Shown here in pieces: positions 36,187 to 45,259 of a DNA stretch of 64,000 bases. The stretch lies in contig NZ_RQJO01000007.1 in assembly GCF_003858635.1 (NCBI RefSeq), positions 1,861,941 through 1,925,940 of the forward strand. The letters run 5' to 3'. Position 1 is the first letter of the stretch. Every line of letters starts with the position of its first letter. The DNA is from Larkinella rosea (GTDB lineage: Bacteria > Bacteroidota > Bacteroidia > Cytophagales > Spirosomataceae). Under the pieces are notes generated by a model, which did not search any database, had not been told where the DNA came from, and worked only from the letters and a program-made list of their open reading frames with translations. The translations under genes were made by a program, and so were the position numbers.

Positions 36187-37045
36187 ATACGTTTTCCGTC
36201 ACCGGCATCGTTGCCGAAATGAACGTGAGCAGGTCTTCGTTCAACTCATCTTTTTGCGTAAAGAATAACCCGTGCGGTTCTCCTTCGTAGACCAGTAATT
36301 GCGACTGCGGAATCAGCTCGTGCGTCTTTTGGCCGGACGATTCAAAGGGCACCGTCTGATCGGCGTCTCCGTGAATAATCAGCGTTGGAACCGTGATTTT
36401 AGCCAGATCCGCCCGGAAATCCGTGCTGGAGAACGATTTGGCACATTCGATCGTTGCCCGGGGCGAGCCTAACAACGCCAGCGTTTGATCCCATTTCAAA
36501 TGCGAATCGCTGACAGGATGGTTAAGCATACTGACGCCGTAAAATTGCTTCCCAAACGAGGCCAGAAAGTCGGCGCGGTCGGCCTGCATTTTTTCCAGCA
36601 TGTCATCAAAAACCGACTGATCGACACCGTCCGGGTTGTCATCGGTTTTTAACAGATAAGGAGTTACGGCACTAATCAGAACGATTTTGGAGACGCGTTC
36701 CGAACCGTAACGGCTCAAATACCGAACCACTTCTCCCCCGCCCATCGAAAAGCCAACCAACGTTACATTTCTTAAATCCAGTTCGTCCAGAACGGCTTTC
36801 AAATCATCCGCCAATGTATCATAATCGTACCCTTCCCAGGGTTTCGACGACTTCCCAAAGCCCCGCCGATCATAAGCAATGCAGCGCAAACCGTGTTGCG
36901 GCAGTTCGGTCAGTTGATACTCCCACATTTCGTGACTCAACGGCCAGCCGTGAATCAATACAACGGGATTTCCCGTGCCCCAATCCTGATAGAACAGATT
37001 GACCGGCTCGCCATTGCGACCGGTTCCAGCTTGAATGTAACTCAT
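36185..37045 (-). CDS. Alpha/beta hydrolase, chloroperoxidase/arylesterase type
   Basis: A 286-residue cytosolic hydrolase. The oxyanion motif HGWPLSHEMW starts at residue 32, the nucleophile elbow GFSMGGGE has Ser100, the acid is Asp in IHGDADQTVPFES near 230, and the His is in GEPHGLF near 260. This set is typical of the non-heme chloroperoxidase/arylesterase subfamily, which splits esters and can perhydrolyse carboxylic acids. No signal peptide is seen. Length matches the family (275-285). It is transcribed alone on the minus strand. The real substrate is not known. Confidence 0.9.
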   Translation of the reverse strand: MSYIQAGTGRNGEPVNLFYQDWGTGNPVVLIHGWPLSHEMWEYQLTELPQHGLRCIAYDRRGFGKSSKPWEGYDYDTLADDLKAVLDELDLRNVTLVGFSMGGGEVVRYLSRYGSERVSKIVLISAVTPYLLKTDDNPDGVDQSVFDDMLEKMQADRADFLASFGKQFYGVSMLNHPVSDSHLKWDQTLALLGSPRATIECAKSFSSTDFRADLAKITVPTLIIHGDADQTVPFESSGQKTHELIPQSQLLVYEGEPHGLFFTQKDELNEDLLTFISATMPVTENV

Positions 37046-37185
37046 AACGTTGACTGATTAATATAAACCGCTTGTTTATCTCAACCCTAACAAGCCAACT
37101 GCCCGAATGTTAGTCTGCTCCTTAAATAATGATCAAACAGCCTGGACTTTTCGAAAAATTGGATGCCCGAAATGTCCGAATGAGC

Positions 37186-38247
37186 TCAACTAAACAACGT
37201 CAACTGCCGTTTACGCAAAAACCGGGTGGTGTCCAGTTTAGGGAATCCGTGGTTTGGGATGTATTTCTGGAGTGCAATGTGGTGAAGCTGTCGGATTTGC
37301 TCGGCGTACTTTCCCTCTCCCGACATTCGGGTTCCAAACCGCGAGTCGTTCAACTGGCCACCGTGGCAATCCCGAATCTGGTTCAATACTTTTTCGGCCC
37401 GATCGGGGTAATTTTTACGAATCCAGTCTTCAAACAGCGGACCGATGGCGCCATTTAACCGGACGATGGTGTAGCCCGCCCAGATAGCACCGTGTTTCGC
37501 TGCCGCTTCGATCAGTTTCGGAATTTCCTGATCCGTTAAACCCGGAATGATCGGCGCGGTCATTACGCCCACCGGAATGCCAGCTTTTGACAATTCGGCA
37601 ATGACCTGCAACCGGCGTCGGGCCGTCACGGTTCGGGGTTCCATCGCCTGCCGAAGTTGATCGTCCAAGCTCGTAATCGTAATCAATACCATGACCAGGT
37701 TCTGAGCCGCAAGCAGCTGCAAAATGTCTTTATCACGCAGGATCAGTGCGTTTTTGGTAATAATGCTGACCGGATTTCGGTAGATCAGGCACTGTTCCAG
37801 CAATGCGCGAGTCAATTTAAAATGACGTTCGGCAGGTTGATAACAGTCCGTATTGCCCGACAAATGAATAACTTCCGGTTGATAGTTTTTAGACAGAAAT
37901 TCCTTTTCCAGTAAAGCCGGAGCATTTTTCTTGACCATGATTTTACTCTCGAAATCAAGTCCGGCCGAAAACCCCCAGTATTCATGCGAATTGCGGGCGT
38001 AACAATAAATACAGCCGTGTTCACAACCCATATACGGATTAACGGAAGCGACAAACCCGATGTCCGGACTGTTGGGTCGGCTGACAATCTGTTTCGGATT
38101 TTCCTCATAAAACTGCGTTTTGATGGACGGTTCCGGAAAGTCGTCATCCGGAACATCCTGTTCCGGATCGGGTTCTATTTGCAGCGCCTGAAACCGGTTG
38201 GGCGCATTGAACTGGGCTCCGCGCCCCTTCAGGTAATCGTTCCTCAT
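37186..38247 (-). CDS. PA0069-family radical SAM protein
   Basis: A 353-residue enzyme from ATG 38247 (MRNDYLKGRGAQFNAPNRF); the frame is open upstream but this is the family start. The iron-sulfur cluster motif CX3CX2C is at C75, C79 and C82 (CEHGCIYCYAR). Other conserved parts are IHLSGNTDCYQPAE, the PVSIITKNALILRDKD strand and VMTAPIIPGLTDQE. PA0069 proteins are SplB-like and of unknown substrate; the family is common in Bacteroidota and proteobacteria. It is transcribed alone on the minus strand. Confidence 0.9.
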   Translation of the reverse strand: MRNDYLKGRGAQFNAPNRFQALQIEPDPEQDVPDDDFPEPSIKTQFYEENPKQIVSRPNSPDIGFVASVNPYMGCEHGCIYCYARNSHEYWGFSAGLDFESKIMVKKNAPALLEKEFLSKNYQPEVIHLSGNTDCYQPAERHFKLTRALLEQCLIYRNPVSIITKNALILRDKDILQLLAAQNLVMVLITITSLDDQLRQAMEPRTVTARRRLQVIAELSKAGIPVGVMTAPIIPGLTDQEIPKLIEAAAKHGAIWAGYTIVRLNGAIGPLFEDWIRKNYPDRAEKVLNQIRDCHGGQLNDSRFGTRMSGEGKYAEQIRQLHHIALQKYIPNHGFPKLDTTRFLRKRQLTLFS

Positions 38248-38424
38248 CTCATCGGGTAACCTAAAAAATGATCCGTAATAATATAAGTAAAATACATAAC
38301 ACACAACTAAATCATAATCTTTTTTAATTAGATGAAAGATCGGTCTGTCTTTACCTGTTAAAATATCTTAAATAACCGCCGTACTTTGCCAACCTTTTTG
38401 TTTATATCGAACTTGCCGTCGATT

Positions 38425-39123
38425 ATGAAGCTTCTACTGGTTTTACTATTTGTTTCTTTCGCGTCGCTGGCTCAAACGCCAAAGTACATTATTGGCAAAG
38501 TGCTGGACCAGGAAACGGGTCGGGGCGTCGGCAATGCCAGTGTCATCAACAAACGGACATTGGCAGTTGGACGAACCAATCAGATCGGCAATTATTACCT
38601 GCAGGTTAAGCCAGGAGATTCGGTTGTCGTAACCAGTCCGACGCACGGCCGTTACTCGTTCATGTGGGACGGCACCACGCAGCAACCCGTGATGCGGATC
38701 AAACGGCAGTTGGCCGACAACGTGATTCAGTTGGACGAAGTAACCGTCCGGGGTAAACAGGAGGCTGAACTCAAGCGTGAACTGGAGCAATTACTCAGTG
38801 AACCGGAAGCAAAACGGGGATTGACGGGAGAACAGGTGCTGGATCGGGCCGCTTCGGGTTCAGTGATTACGCTCCTGTATGAAGCATTCAGTAAACGGGC
38901 AAAATCCGACCGAAAGGCGCTGGTACTGATGCAGGAAGACCGACGGCATAAACTTGCCTCTTACCGCTTCGATCTGGTAGCCGGCCGCGCAACCGATCTA
39001 ACCGGCGATAATCTGACTAAATTCAAGGAATTTTGTCAATTCGAAGACATGTTCATCCTCCAGGCCTCCGAATACGAGCTCACCTTTGCGATTTTACAGC
39101 GCCTGAAAGAGTATAACCGGTGA
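38425..39123 (+). CDS. Carboxypeptidase-regulatory-like (SusC-plug-like) exported protein
   Basis: A 232-residue protein from ATG 38425 with a signal peptide MKLLLVLLFVSFASLA (cut before QTPKY). Residues of about 20-100 form a carboxypeptidase-D regulatory-like domain (YIIGKVLDQETGRGVGNASV, GNYYLQVKPGDSVVVTSPTH), the same module that opens TonB-dependent SusC receptors. The C-terminal part is helical (ELKRELEQLLSEPEAKRGLT, LVLMQEDRRHKLASYRF). It is not followed by a TonB receptor, so it is a stand-alone form of a type common in this group. Role in the periplasm or outer membrane unknown. Confidence 0.8.
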   Translation: MKLLLVLLFVSFASLAQTPKYIIGKVLDQETGRGVGNASVINKRTLAVGRTNQIGNYYLQVKPGDSVVVTSPTHGRYSFMWDGTTQQPVMRIKRQLADNVIQLDEVTVRGKQEAELKRELEQLLSEPEAKRGLTGEQVLDRAASGSVITLLYEAFSKRAKSDRKALVLMQEDRRHKLASYRFDLVAGRATDLTGDNLTKFKEFCQFEDMFILQASEYELTFAILQRLKEYNR

Positions 39124-39193
39124 GTAACAATCGCTGATTTCAACTAATCTGACGATTATCGGTCATTTATCCATAAGTGGTTTTACTTATCAA

Positions 39194-39265
39194 ACACAAA
39201 AAAGCCATGCGGGATTTCCCTCATGGCTTTCTGATTTACTCAACGTTATGAAAAACTTTTCTTTT
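39194..39265 (-). ncRNA. Candidate small RNA with its own terminator
   Basis: On the minus strand, a TATATTTG -7 box (39271-39278) is followed by about 70 bases that end in a clear hairpin (39201-39230) and TTTTTT. A TTTTTGG lies about 24 bases before the -7 box. Inside is a small stem GAAAA/TTTTC. No gene is present and the next gene on this strand (39421) is read toward it, so a readthrough tail of that gene is the main alternative. Confidence 0.4.
39201..39230. terminator. Two-way intrinsic terminator
   Basis: AAAGCCATG and CATGGCTTT form a 9-bp stem, extended after a mismatch by GGG/CCC around ATTT. On the minus strand it is followed by TTTTTTGTG, a strong signal; on the plus strand the T run is weaker. 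It ends the candidate RNA or the ABC gene read from the right, and the plus gene ending at 39123. Confidence 0.7.
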
Positions 39266-39420
39266 CGATGCAAATATATAATATTAGTTAAGATATAAAA
39301 TCCAAAAAGGTCAAAAAAATTTTACACGACCAATTTATACCTTATTATATATTCATTATCAAGCACTTAAACGATTAACCAATTCTGATAACCAAGCCGC
39401 ATAATAAGTACTAATACTCA

Positions 39421-40089
39421 TTATTCCTCATCCAGAATTAATCCATCCCGAATTGTTAGCTTTCGGTCGGCCATATTGGCCAATAAATCGTTATGTGTTA
39501 CAATTACAAAGGTTTGCCCCAATTCGTCCCGCAACCGAAAAAAAAGCTTATGTAGTTCTTCGGCATTGTGTGAATCCAGATTCCCACTGGGCTCATCGGC
39601 GAAAATCAGAGCGGGTGAATTGATCAGCGCCCTGGCTACGGCGGTTCGTTGTTGCTCCCCTCCTGATAATTGAGACGGTAAATGGTCCTTCCGGTCACTT
39701 ACTCCGAGCACATTTAATAATTCTTCGGCTCTGGCACGCACTTTTTTTTCTTCATGTCCCGCAATAAACCCCGGCAAACACACATTTTCGAGTGCTGTAA
39801 ATTCAGCCAGCAGGTTATGAAACTGAAAAACAAAACCGATACGTTCGTTCCGAAACCGGGCCAATTCCTTTTCATTCAAGCCGAAAACATGGTGTCCGGC
39901 CAGCACAACCTGGCCGGAATCGGGCCGGTCGAGCGTGCCCAGAATGTGCAGCAGCGTACTTTTCCCGGCACCGGAAGCACCGACGATCGAAACGATTTCG
40001 CCGGGTTGTATACTTAAATTAATTCCTTTCAAAACGGGCAGATCGCCGTGTGATCGGATCAGGTTAACGGCATTCAGAAGCGGTTCCAT
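39421..40089 (-). CDS. ABC transporter ATP-binding protein, LolD/MacB type
   Basis: A 222-residue ATPase from ATG 40089. Walker A is GASGAGKSTLLH near 40, the Q loop FQFHNLL near 90, the signature LSGGEQQRTAVARAL near 140, Walker B LIFADEPSGNLD near 160 and the switch VTHND near 195. The close fit to LolD (lipoprotein release) includes GTLDRPDSGQV and the tight length. No membrane permease is next to it, so its partner lies elsewhere. It would move lipoproteins or a related substrate across the inner membrane. An alternative TTG start at 40095 adds two residues. Confidence 0.9.
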   Translation of the reverse strand: MEPLLNAVNLIRSHGDLPVLKGINLSIQPGEIVSIVGASGAGKSTLLHILGTLDRPDSGQVVLAGHHVFGLNEKELARFRNERIGFVFQFHNLLAEFTALENVCLPGFIAGHEEKKVRARAEELLNVLGVSDRKDHLPSQLSGGEQQRTAVARALINSPALIFADEPSGNLDSHNAEELHKLFFRLRDELGQTFVIVTHNDLLANMADRKLTIRDGLILDEE

Positions 40090-40253
40090 AGACAAATGAT
40101 TGGGTTCAGATTTACCGTTTCTGGCGTAACGTAACGATGTGCATGTACGATGTAATTGAAACTCACTACCTGAAACTCGAAACTATAACCGATTAATTTG
40201 TTAAGTTTACCGCGAAAATAACGTTTTTTTCACCATTCCTTGTTTTGCTCAAT

Positions 40254-41477
40254 ATGAACATCCACGAGTACCAGGGTAAAGAGATATTAAAAAACTACGG
40301 TGTCCGCGTTCAGGAAGGCATCGTAGCCGAATCACCCGAAAAAGCCGTTGAAGCCGCCAAGCAGATCATGGCGCAAACCAATTCCAAGTTTGTAGTGATC
40401 AAATCCCAGATTCACGCCGGAGGCCGTGGAAAAGGCAAAATCCGAGGTTCGGAGCAACGTGGGGTTCAGTTAGCCAAATCGGTTGACGACGTACGGGACA
40501 TTTCGAAAAACCTGATCGGCAATGTGTTGGTTACGCACCAAACCGGTCCCGAAGGTAAAAAGGTCAATAAAGTACTGGTTGCTCAGGATGTGTACTATCC
40601 GGGCGCTTCAGATCCGAAAGAATTTTACATCGGTATTCTGCTCGATCGGGCCAAAGCCTGCAACGTAATCATGGCCAGTACCGAAGGGGGGATGGACATT
40701 GAAGAAGTTGCGGAGCATACGCCCGAAAAAATCTTTAAGGAATGGGTCGATCCGGCCATCGGACTGCAACCTTTTCAGGTACGGAATATTGCGTTTGCGT
40801 TGGGTTTACAGGGCGAAGCGTTCAAAGAAATGGTCAAATTCGTCGGGTCGCTCTACAAAGCGTACGTCGAGACGGATTCGTCCATGTTTGAAATTAACCC
40901 GGTTTTAAAAACGTCGGACAATAAAATTCTGGCCGTTGACGCCAAAGTTAATCTGGACGACAATGCGCTGTATCGTCACCCGGATTTGATCCACCTCCGC
41001 GACATTACCGAAGAAGATCCTTTGGAAGTGGAAGCTACGGCCAATGATCTGAATTACGTCAAACTGGATGGCAACGTAGGCTGTATGGTGAATGGAGCCG
41101 GTCTGGCAATGGCCACGATGGACATCATCAAACTGTCGGGTGGCGAACCTGCCAACTTCCTGGATGTTGGCGGTGGAGCGAACGCCAAAACCGTTGAAGC
41201 CGGTTTCCGCATTATCCTGAAAGATCCGAACGTCAAAGCGATCCTGATCAATATTTTCGGAGGTATCGTTCGTTGCGACCGCGTGGCAACGGGTGTTGTG
41301 GAAGCGTACAAAGCGATCGGCGACATCAAAGTACCGATTATTGTTCGTCTGCAAGGCACCAACGCAGAAGAAGGCGCGCGCATCATCGACGAATCCGGTC
41401 TGAAAGTATTCTCTGCCGTTCAGTTGAAAGATGCGGCTGCGAAAGTGAAGCAGGTGCTGGAGGACCTGGGAGAATAG
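40254..41477 (+). CDS. sucC: Succinyl-CoA synthetase beta subunit
   Basis: A 407-residue ATP-grasp enzyme from ATG 40254 (MNIHEYQGKEILKNYGVRVQ). The ATP-grasp fold covers residues of about 1-230; the CoA-ligase domain follows, with the NGAGLAMATMDIIKLSGGEP stretch and IFGGIVRCDRVATGVVEAYK near 330-350, the CoA-phosphate site. With SucD it makes ATP from succinyl-CoA in the citric acid cycle. The SucD gene is not adjacent, as is usual in this phylum. A TTG at 40245 is open but the conserved N-terminus begins at the ATG. The hairpin repeat at 41487 lies nine bases after the stop. Confidence 0.97.
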   Translation: MNIHEYQGKEILKNYGVRVQEGIVAESPEKAVEAAKQIMAQTNSKFVVIKSQIHAGGRGKGKIRGSEQRGVQLAKSVDDVRDISKNLIGNVLVTHQTGPEGKKVNKVLVAQDVYYPGASDPKEFYIGILLDRAKACNVIMASTEGGMDIEEVAEHTPEKIFKEWVDPAIGLQPFQVRNIAFALGLQGEAFKEMVKFVGSLYKAYVETDSSMFEINPVLKTSDNKILAVDAKVNLDDNALYRHPDLIHLRDITEEDPLEVEATANDLNYVKLDGNVGCMVNGAGLAMATMDIIKLSGGEPANFLDVGGGANAKTVEAGFRIILKDPNVKAILINIFGGIVRCDRVATGVVEAYKAIGDIKVPIIVRLQGTNAEEGARIIDESGLKVFSAVQLKDAAAKVKQVLEDLGE

Positions 41478-41486
41478 AAATTTAAA

Positions 41487-41581
41487 GTTTCGCGGAGGTA
41501 AGCGGAGAAAAAAAGAGGTAAGCGAAGAAGATTTATTTTTCTCTGCTTACCTCTTTTTTTCTCCGCTTACCTCCGCGAAAC
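41487..41581. repeat. Long hairpin repeat, copy 2
   Basis: Left arm 41487-41528 (GTTTCGCGGAGGTAAGCGGA, then GAAAAAAAGAGGTAAGCG) pairs with 41540-41581 almost without error. It shares the word GCGGAGGTAAGCGGAG and an A run with the hairpin at 10115-10206, and like it lies between the 3' ends of two convergent genes, here sucC and the M48 peptidase. Confidence 0.8.
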
Positions 41582-41589
41582 AACTTCTC

Positions 41590-42414
41590 CTATCTCGCCT
41601 TTTGGTAATACTTCATCGCGTCCGGCATCTGACTTTGCAGATCACGAATCCGGCGCTGATCAGATGGGTGAGTAGAAAGGAATTCCGGCGGTTTTTGGCC
41701 TGATCCGGCTTTGGCCATCCGACTCCAGAAATTGACAGCCTCCTGCGGATTATACCCCGCCATCGACATGAAAATCAACCCCAGTTTATCAGCTTCGGAT
41801 TCCTGCGCCCGGCTGTGTGGCAACGCCCGACCCACCTGATAGGCAATCGGCAAGCCTGCTCCTACTGCCTGTAAAAGCAACGCGTTGGTCTGACTGCGTT
41901 GATTTTGCGACAGGGAACCCAGCACCAGTTGGCCACCCTGCATTAATCCGTTCGCCAGTAACCCTTCGCTCATACGCTCGTTACCGTGTTCGGCAATGGC
42001 GTGCGAAACTTCGTGGCCCATTACCGTAGCCACACCCGCTTCATTCTGCGTATAGGGCAAAATACCGGTGTAAAAAGCGACTTTTCCGCCGGGCATACAC
42101 CAGGCATTCACCTGAGGACTTTCAATCAGATTAAACTCCCATTGAAAGCCATTCAGCCGTTCACTGAGGTTATTGGCTGCCATATACGATTCAACCGCCT
42201 TTTGTATACGAACACCCACTCGTTTAATCATATCGTCCTGCCCTCCGGCCCGTACCACTTTGCTGGTATCGAGAACCTCTTTGTAGTTCGTAAAACTGAG
42301 CGGCAACATTTGAGCATTCGGTATGAGTACCAATTGGTTGCGGCCAGTTAGAGGAACCTTTTGGCAGGCAATGACGAGGCCAAGCATCAACATGACCATT
42401 ATCGCTTTTTTCAT
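41590..42414 (-). CDS. M48 family zinc metallopeptidase lipoprotein
   Basis: A 274-residue exported peptidase. The lipobox is LVIAC with the lipid-bearing C17. The zinc motif HEVSH (GHEVSHAIAEHGNERM) is near residue 135, and the third ligand region ESEADKLGLIFM is near 205. It resembles BepA/LoiP-type proteases that guard outer-membrane protein quality. The C-terminal WSRMAKAGSGQKPPEFLSTH and DQRRIRDL tail is typical too. It is convergent with sucC across the hairpin. The fit to the family is strong; the exact substrate is not known. Confidence 0.92.
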   Translation of the reverse strand: MKKAIMVMLMLGLVIACQKVPLTGRNQLVLIPNAQMLPLSFTNYKEVLDTSKVVRAGGQDDMIKRVGVRIQKAVESYMAANNLSERLNGFQWEFNLIESPQVNAWCMPGGKVAFYTGILPYTQNEAGVATVMGHEVSHAIAEHGNERMSEGLLANGLMQGGQLVLGSLSQNQRSQTNALLLQAVGAGLPIAYQVGRALPHSRAQESEADKLGLIFMSMAGYNPQEAVNFWSRMAKAGSGQKPPEFLSTHPSDQRRIRDLQSQMPDAMKYYQKAR

Positions 42415-42531
42415 AGCAAGAGTTAATAGAGTTTACAAATTTAGACGTTAAAACTACCTATAAGAGACTGTTAGAAGCCCCAATTTGTTCATTTTTTTTA
42501 ATAAGCGTGCGGTTGGGCCGTCTTTCCTGTT

Positions 42532-42539
42532 TAGATTTG
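42532..42539 (+). promoter_or_regulatory. -7 box before the FAH-family gene
   Basis: TAGATTTG (TAnnTTTG) lies 25 bases before ATG 42565. The -33 element is not clear at usual spacing. Confidence 0.45.
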
Positions 42540-42564
42540 CGGCAGCAGAAAAAGTTTAAACCGC

Positions 42565-43176
42565 ATGAAAATCATCGCCGTCGGGCGGAATTACGCCGAG
42601 CACATCAAGGAATTGAACAACGAGCAACCCGAAGATCCGGTCATTTTCACCAAACCGGAAACGGCAATTCTGCGCCCTGGCGATCCTTTTTTCTATCCTG
42701 ACTTTTCCTCCGATGTTCATTTCGAGGTGGAAATTCTGGTGCGAATTGGCCGTACCGGTAAAAATATCGAACAAAAATTCGCCCACCGGTATTACGACGA
42801 AATCGGAATCGGTGTTGATTTTACGGCGCGTGATCTCCAGTCAAAACTGAAAGCCAAAGGATTACCGTGGGACCTGGCCAAAGGTTTTAACGGTTCAGCT
42901 CCCATGTCATCCTTTATTCCGAAGACGGATTTTCCGGATTTGCGCAATCTTAATTTCCGGCTCGACGTGAACGGAGAAACCCGACAGGCGGGCAATACAT
43001 CGATGATGTTATTTCCGATCGACTACCTGATTTCTTTTGTCTCGAACTATTTTATGTTACTTCAGGGCGATATTCTTTTCACCGGAACCCCGAAAGGCGT
43101 TGGCCCCGTCCAGATTGGCGACCGGCTGACGGCCTATATCGAAGACCGGAAAATGTTAGAATTTGATGTAAAATAG
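42565..43176 (+). CDS. Fumarylacetoacetate hydrolase family protein
   Basis: A 203-residue enzyme of the FAH fold. The start MKIIAVGRNYAEHIKELNNE holds the family signature GRNYxxHxxE. FTKPETAILRPGD and VHFEVEILVRIGRTGKNI contain the metal-site Glu pair. The YDEIGIGVDFTARDLQSKLK motif and GNTSMMLFPIDYLISFVS follow. FAH-type enzymes hydrolyse C-C bonds or decarboxylate keto acids, such as acylpyruvase. At 203 residues it is the short single-domain form. It is followed after 22 bases by the M23 peptidase gene. The substrate is inferred at family level only. Confidence 0.92.
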   Translation: MKIIAVGRNYAEHIKELNNEQPEDPVIFTKPETAILRPGDPFFYPDFSSDVHFEVEILVRIGRTGKNIEQKFAHRYYDEIGIGVDFTARDLQSKLKAKGLPWDLAKGFNGSAPMSSFIPKTDFPDLRNLNFRLDVNGETRQAGNTSMMLFPIDYLISFVSNYFMLLQGDILFTGTPKGVGPVQIGDRLTAYIEDRKMLEFDVK

Positions 43177-43198
43177 TGCTCACCTAGGGCCGGTGATT

Positions 43199-45193
43199 AT
43201 GGTAGAAATCGTGAGAAAAAAGCGGGTAAGTATTGGTTTAGTCGGTTTTCTGCTACTTATTCGTTTAGTAGGCTTCGGACAGGCAACCCCCGACAAAGAA
43301 ATTCTGAAAGCCGTTCAGCCCGGTTATTTCTTGTTTCCCATCATGCCCGGTGAAGCCAATTCGCTCTCGGGCGGTTTAGGCGACCTCCGACCCAACCACT
43401 TCCACGCCGGTATCGATATCCGAACTGCCCAACGGGAAGGATTAGACGTTTATGCGGCCGCCGATGGGTACGTTTCGCGCATTGCGGTTTTTACGGGCGG
43501 TTACGGCAATGTCATTTTTATTAAACATCCCAATGGTTTAACGACGGTTTACGGCCACCTAAAAACCCTGAACGACACGCTGGGACGGTTTTTGCGGGCT
43601 GAACAATACAAAAAGCAAACGTTTGAAATTGATCTGCGCCCGCAACCGAATCAGTTTCCGGTAAAAAAAGGAGAAATCATTGCGCTGTCGGGCAATACCG
43701 GTGGTTCAGGTGGCCCGCACCTGCACTTCGAAATTCGCGACGCCAAAAACAATTTACTGAATCCGCTTCTGTTTGGTTTTCAGGAAATTGAAGATGAACT
43801 GCCGCCGTTTTTTGAACGGATTGCCTTGCAGCCTTTGACGCCTGCCTCCCGCGTAAATGGACAGGCCAGCCGAATTGCCTTAACGCCGACGCGCAAGCCC
43901 AATGGCGATTATGTTCTGACGCAACCCGTTTCGGCCAACGGTTTGATCGGACTGGAAGTCTTAGGCCACGACCGAACCAGTGGATCGCCGTTCAAAAATG
44001 GCTTAACCTGCATCGAAATCCAGTTGGATAATCGGGAAGTGTTTGCTTACAACATGAACAATTTCCCGAATGAGGAAACCCGGTTCATCAATCTTCACAT
44101 GAATTACAGCGTTGAACAACTGACAGGCCAACGGTTTCACCGGTGTTACCTTGCCGACGGAAATACGCTGAATCTATACCGATATGATGGCAAACGCGGG
44201 AAATTACCACTTTTCGACGGTCAGCCACACGAGGTCAGCATTACATTATACGACTGTTTTCAACACGCCAGCACCTTACGGTTTACGGTGAACCCCGAAA
44301 TAGCAAGCGAGACCGTTGCCAAACTGATACCAAGCAAATTGCCCACCGCTCTTTTTACTTCGGTGGAAGAAAATACCCTGATCATTCGGGCGCGGAATTT
44401 TCCGACGACCTCCGCCCCAATTGCTCAATTGTTCATGAGCGGAGCGGCTTTGGAAATACCGGTTAGCTATGTTCGCGGCAATGAAGCCAGCTACGTCATC
44501 GATTTACAAAAGCAGTTGCCGGATTCGGTCAAAATCGGAAAAACCGTTCAGGCATTGAATTTCAAAAAACGGATTGTTCCGGGTCAGGAAACTACCTACC
44601 GGGATTCGTCCGTTACAATTACATTCCGACCGGAAACCTTGTACGACACGCTTCATCTGGCGGTTTCAAGTTCCGGTAATCGCTTGACGATCAATCAGGG
44701 AACGGTGGCTATGAACGATTATTTTGAAGTAAATTTTGCTCCTACGGAACCGCTGGAAAACCGGCAGAAATCGCAGGTCTATCTGGTGAATGGCGGAGGC
44801 CGATCATACGTTGGCGGTTTTTGGAAAGGCGACCGGTTTTTATTCAAAGCCCGTCAATTGGGTACGTTTCAGCTTTTGACCGACCTGAATCCGCCGACGG
44901 TGAAGATCTTACGGAAAGATTATCAGGTATTGGTGGCGACGGTTCGGGACGATTTGTCAGGCATCGACACGGTTCGGGCCATGGTGAACGGCGAGTGGAT
45001 TTTGATGCAATATGATTATAAAAAAGCGTTGATCTGGTCGGATAAGCTCGATCCGGCCAAACCGTTTGAAGGATCTGTGGTGTTAGAAGTGAAAGACCGG
45101 GCCGGTAATCTGACGACTGTTACGGCGGTGCTTCCTCCGGCTCCACGCCCCATGATGGTGGATTCGGCGGCTATTCTGAACAAGGAAAATTAG
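43199..45193 (+). CDS. M23 family metallopeptidase with a long C-terminal extension
   Basis: A 664-residue exported peptidase from ATG 43199; an in-frame GTG at 43193 is less likely. A signal-like stretch (SIGLVGFLLLIRLVGFG) precedes QATPDK. The LytM-type catalytic part is at about 50-190: HFHAGIDIRTAQREG gives the HxxxD zinc site near 67, and GGPHLHFEIRD the HxH site near 173. After that come some 470 residues of beta-rich sequence with no family that I can name; it ends with LDPAKPFEGSVVLEVKDRAG, like an Ig-like fold. It trims peptidoglycan cross-links. Most M23 proteins are shorter, so the extension is notable, but such long forms occur in this phylum. Confidence 0.9.
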   Translation: MVEIVRKKRVSIGLVGFLLLIRLVGFGQATPDKEILKAVQPGYFLFPIMPGEANSLSGGLGDLRPNHFHAGIDIRTAQREGLDVYAAADGYVSRIAVFTGGYGNVIFIKHPNGLTTVYGHLKTLNDTLGRFLRAEQYKKQTFEIDLRPQPNQFPVKKGEIIALSGNTGGSGGPHLHFEIRDAKNNLLNPLLFGFQEIEDELPPFFERIALQPLTPASRVNGQASRIALTPTRKPNGDYVLTQPVSANGLIGLEVLGHDRTSGSPFKNGLTCIEIQLDNREVFAYNMNNFPNEETRFINLHMNYSVEQLTGQRFHRCYLADGNTLNLYRYDGKRGKLPLFDGQPHEVSITLYDCFQHASTLRFTVNPEIASETVAKLIPSKLPTALFTSVEENTLIIRARNFPTTSAPIAQLFMSGAALEIPVSYVRGNEASYVIDLQKQLPDSVKIGKTVQALNFKKRIVPGQETTYRDSSVTITFRPETLYDTLHLAVSSSGNRLTINQGTVAMNDYFEVNFAPTEPLENRQKSQVYLVNGGGRSYVGGFWKGDRFLFKARQLGTFQLLTDLNPPTVKILRKDYQVLVATVRDDLSGIDTVRAMVNGEWILMQYDYKKALIWSDKLDPAKPFEGSVVLEVKDRAGNLTTVTAVLPPAPRPMMVDSAAILNKEN

Positions 45194-45259
45194 GCTTTAG
45201 CGGACAATGTGCAAATTTTGCCGTTACTTGCTAATCCGAAGACTGTAAACCTAAAACTT

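Noticed and set aside
40245-41477. Expectation of a sucD gene beside sucC
   Set aside because: No SucD-like frame follows; the next gene is an M48 peptidase. In this phylum the two subunits are often apart, so this is not a deletion.
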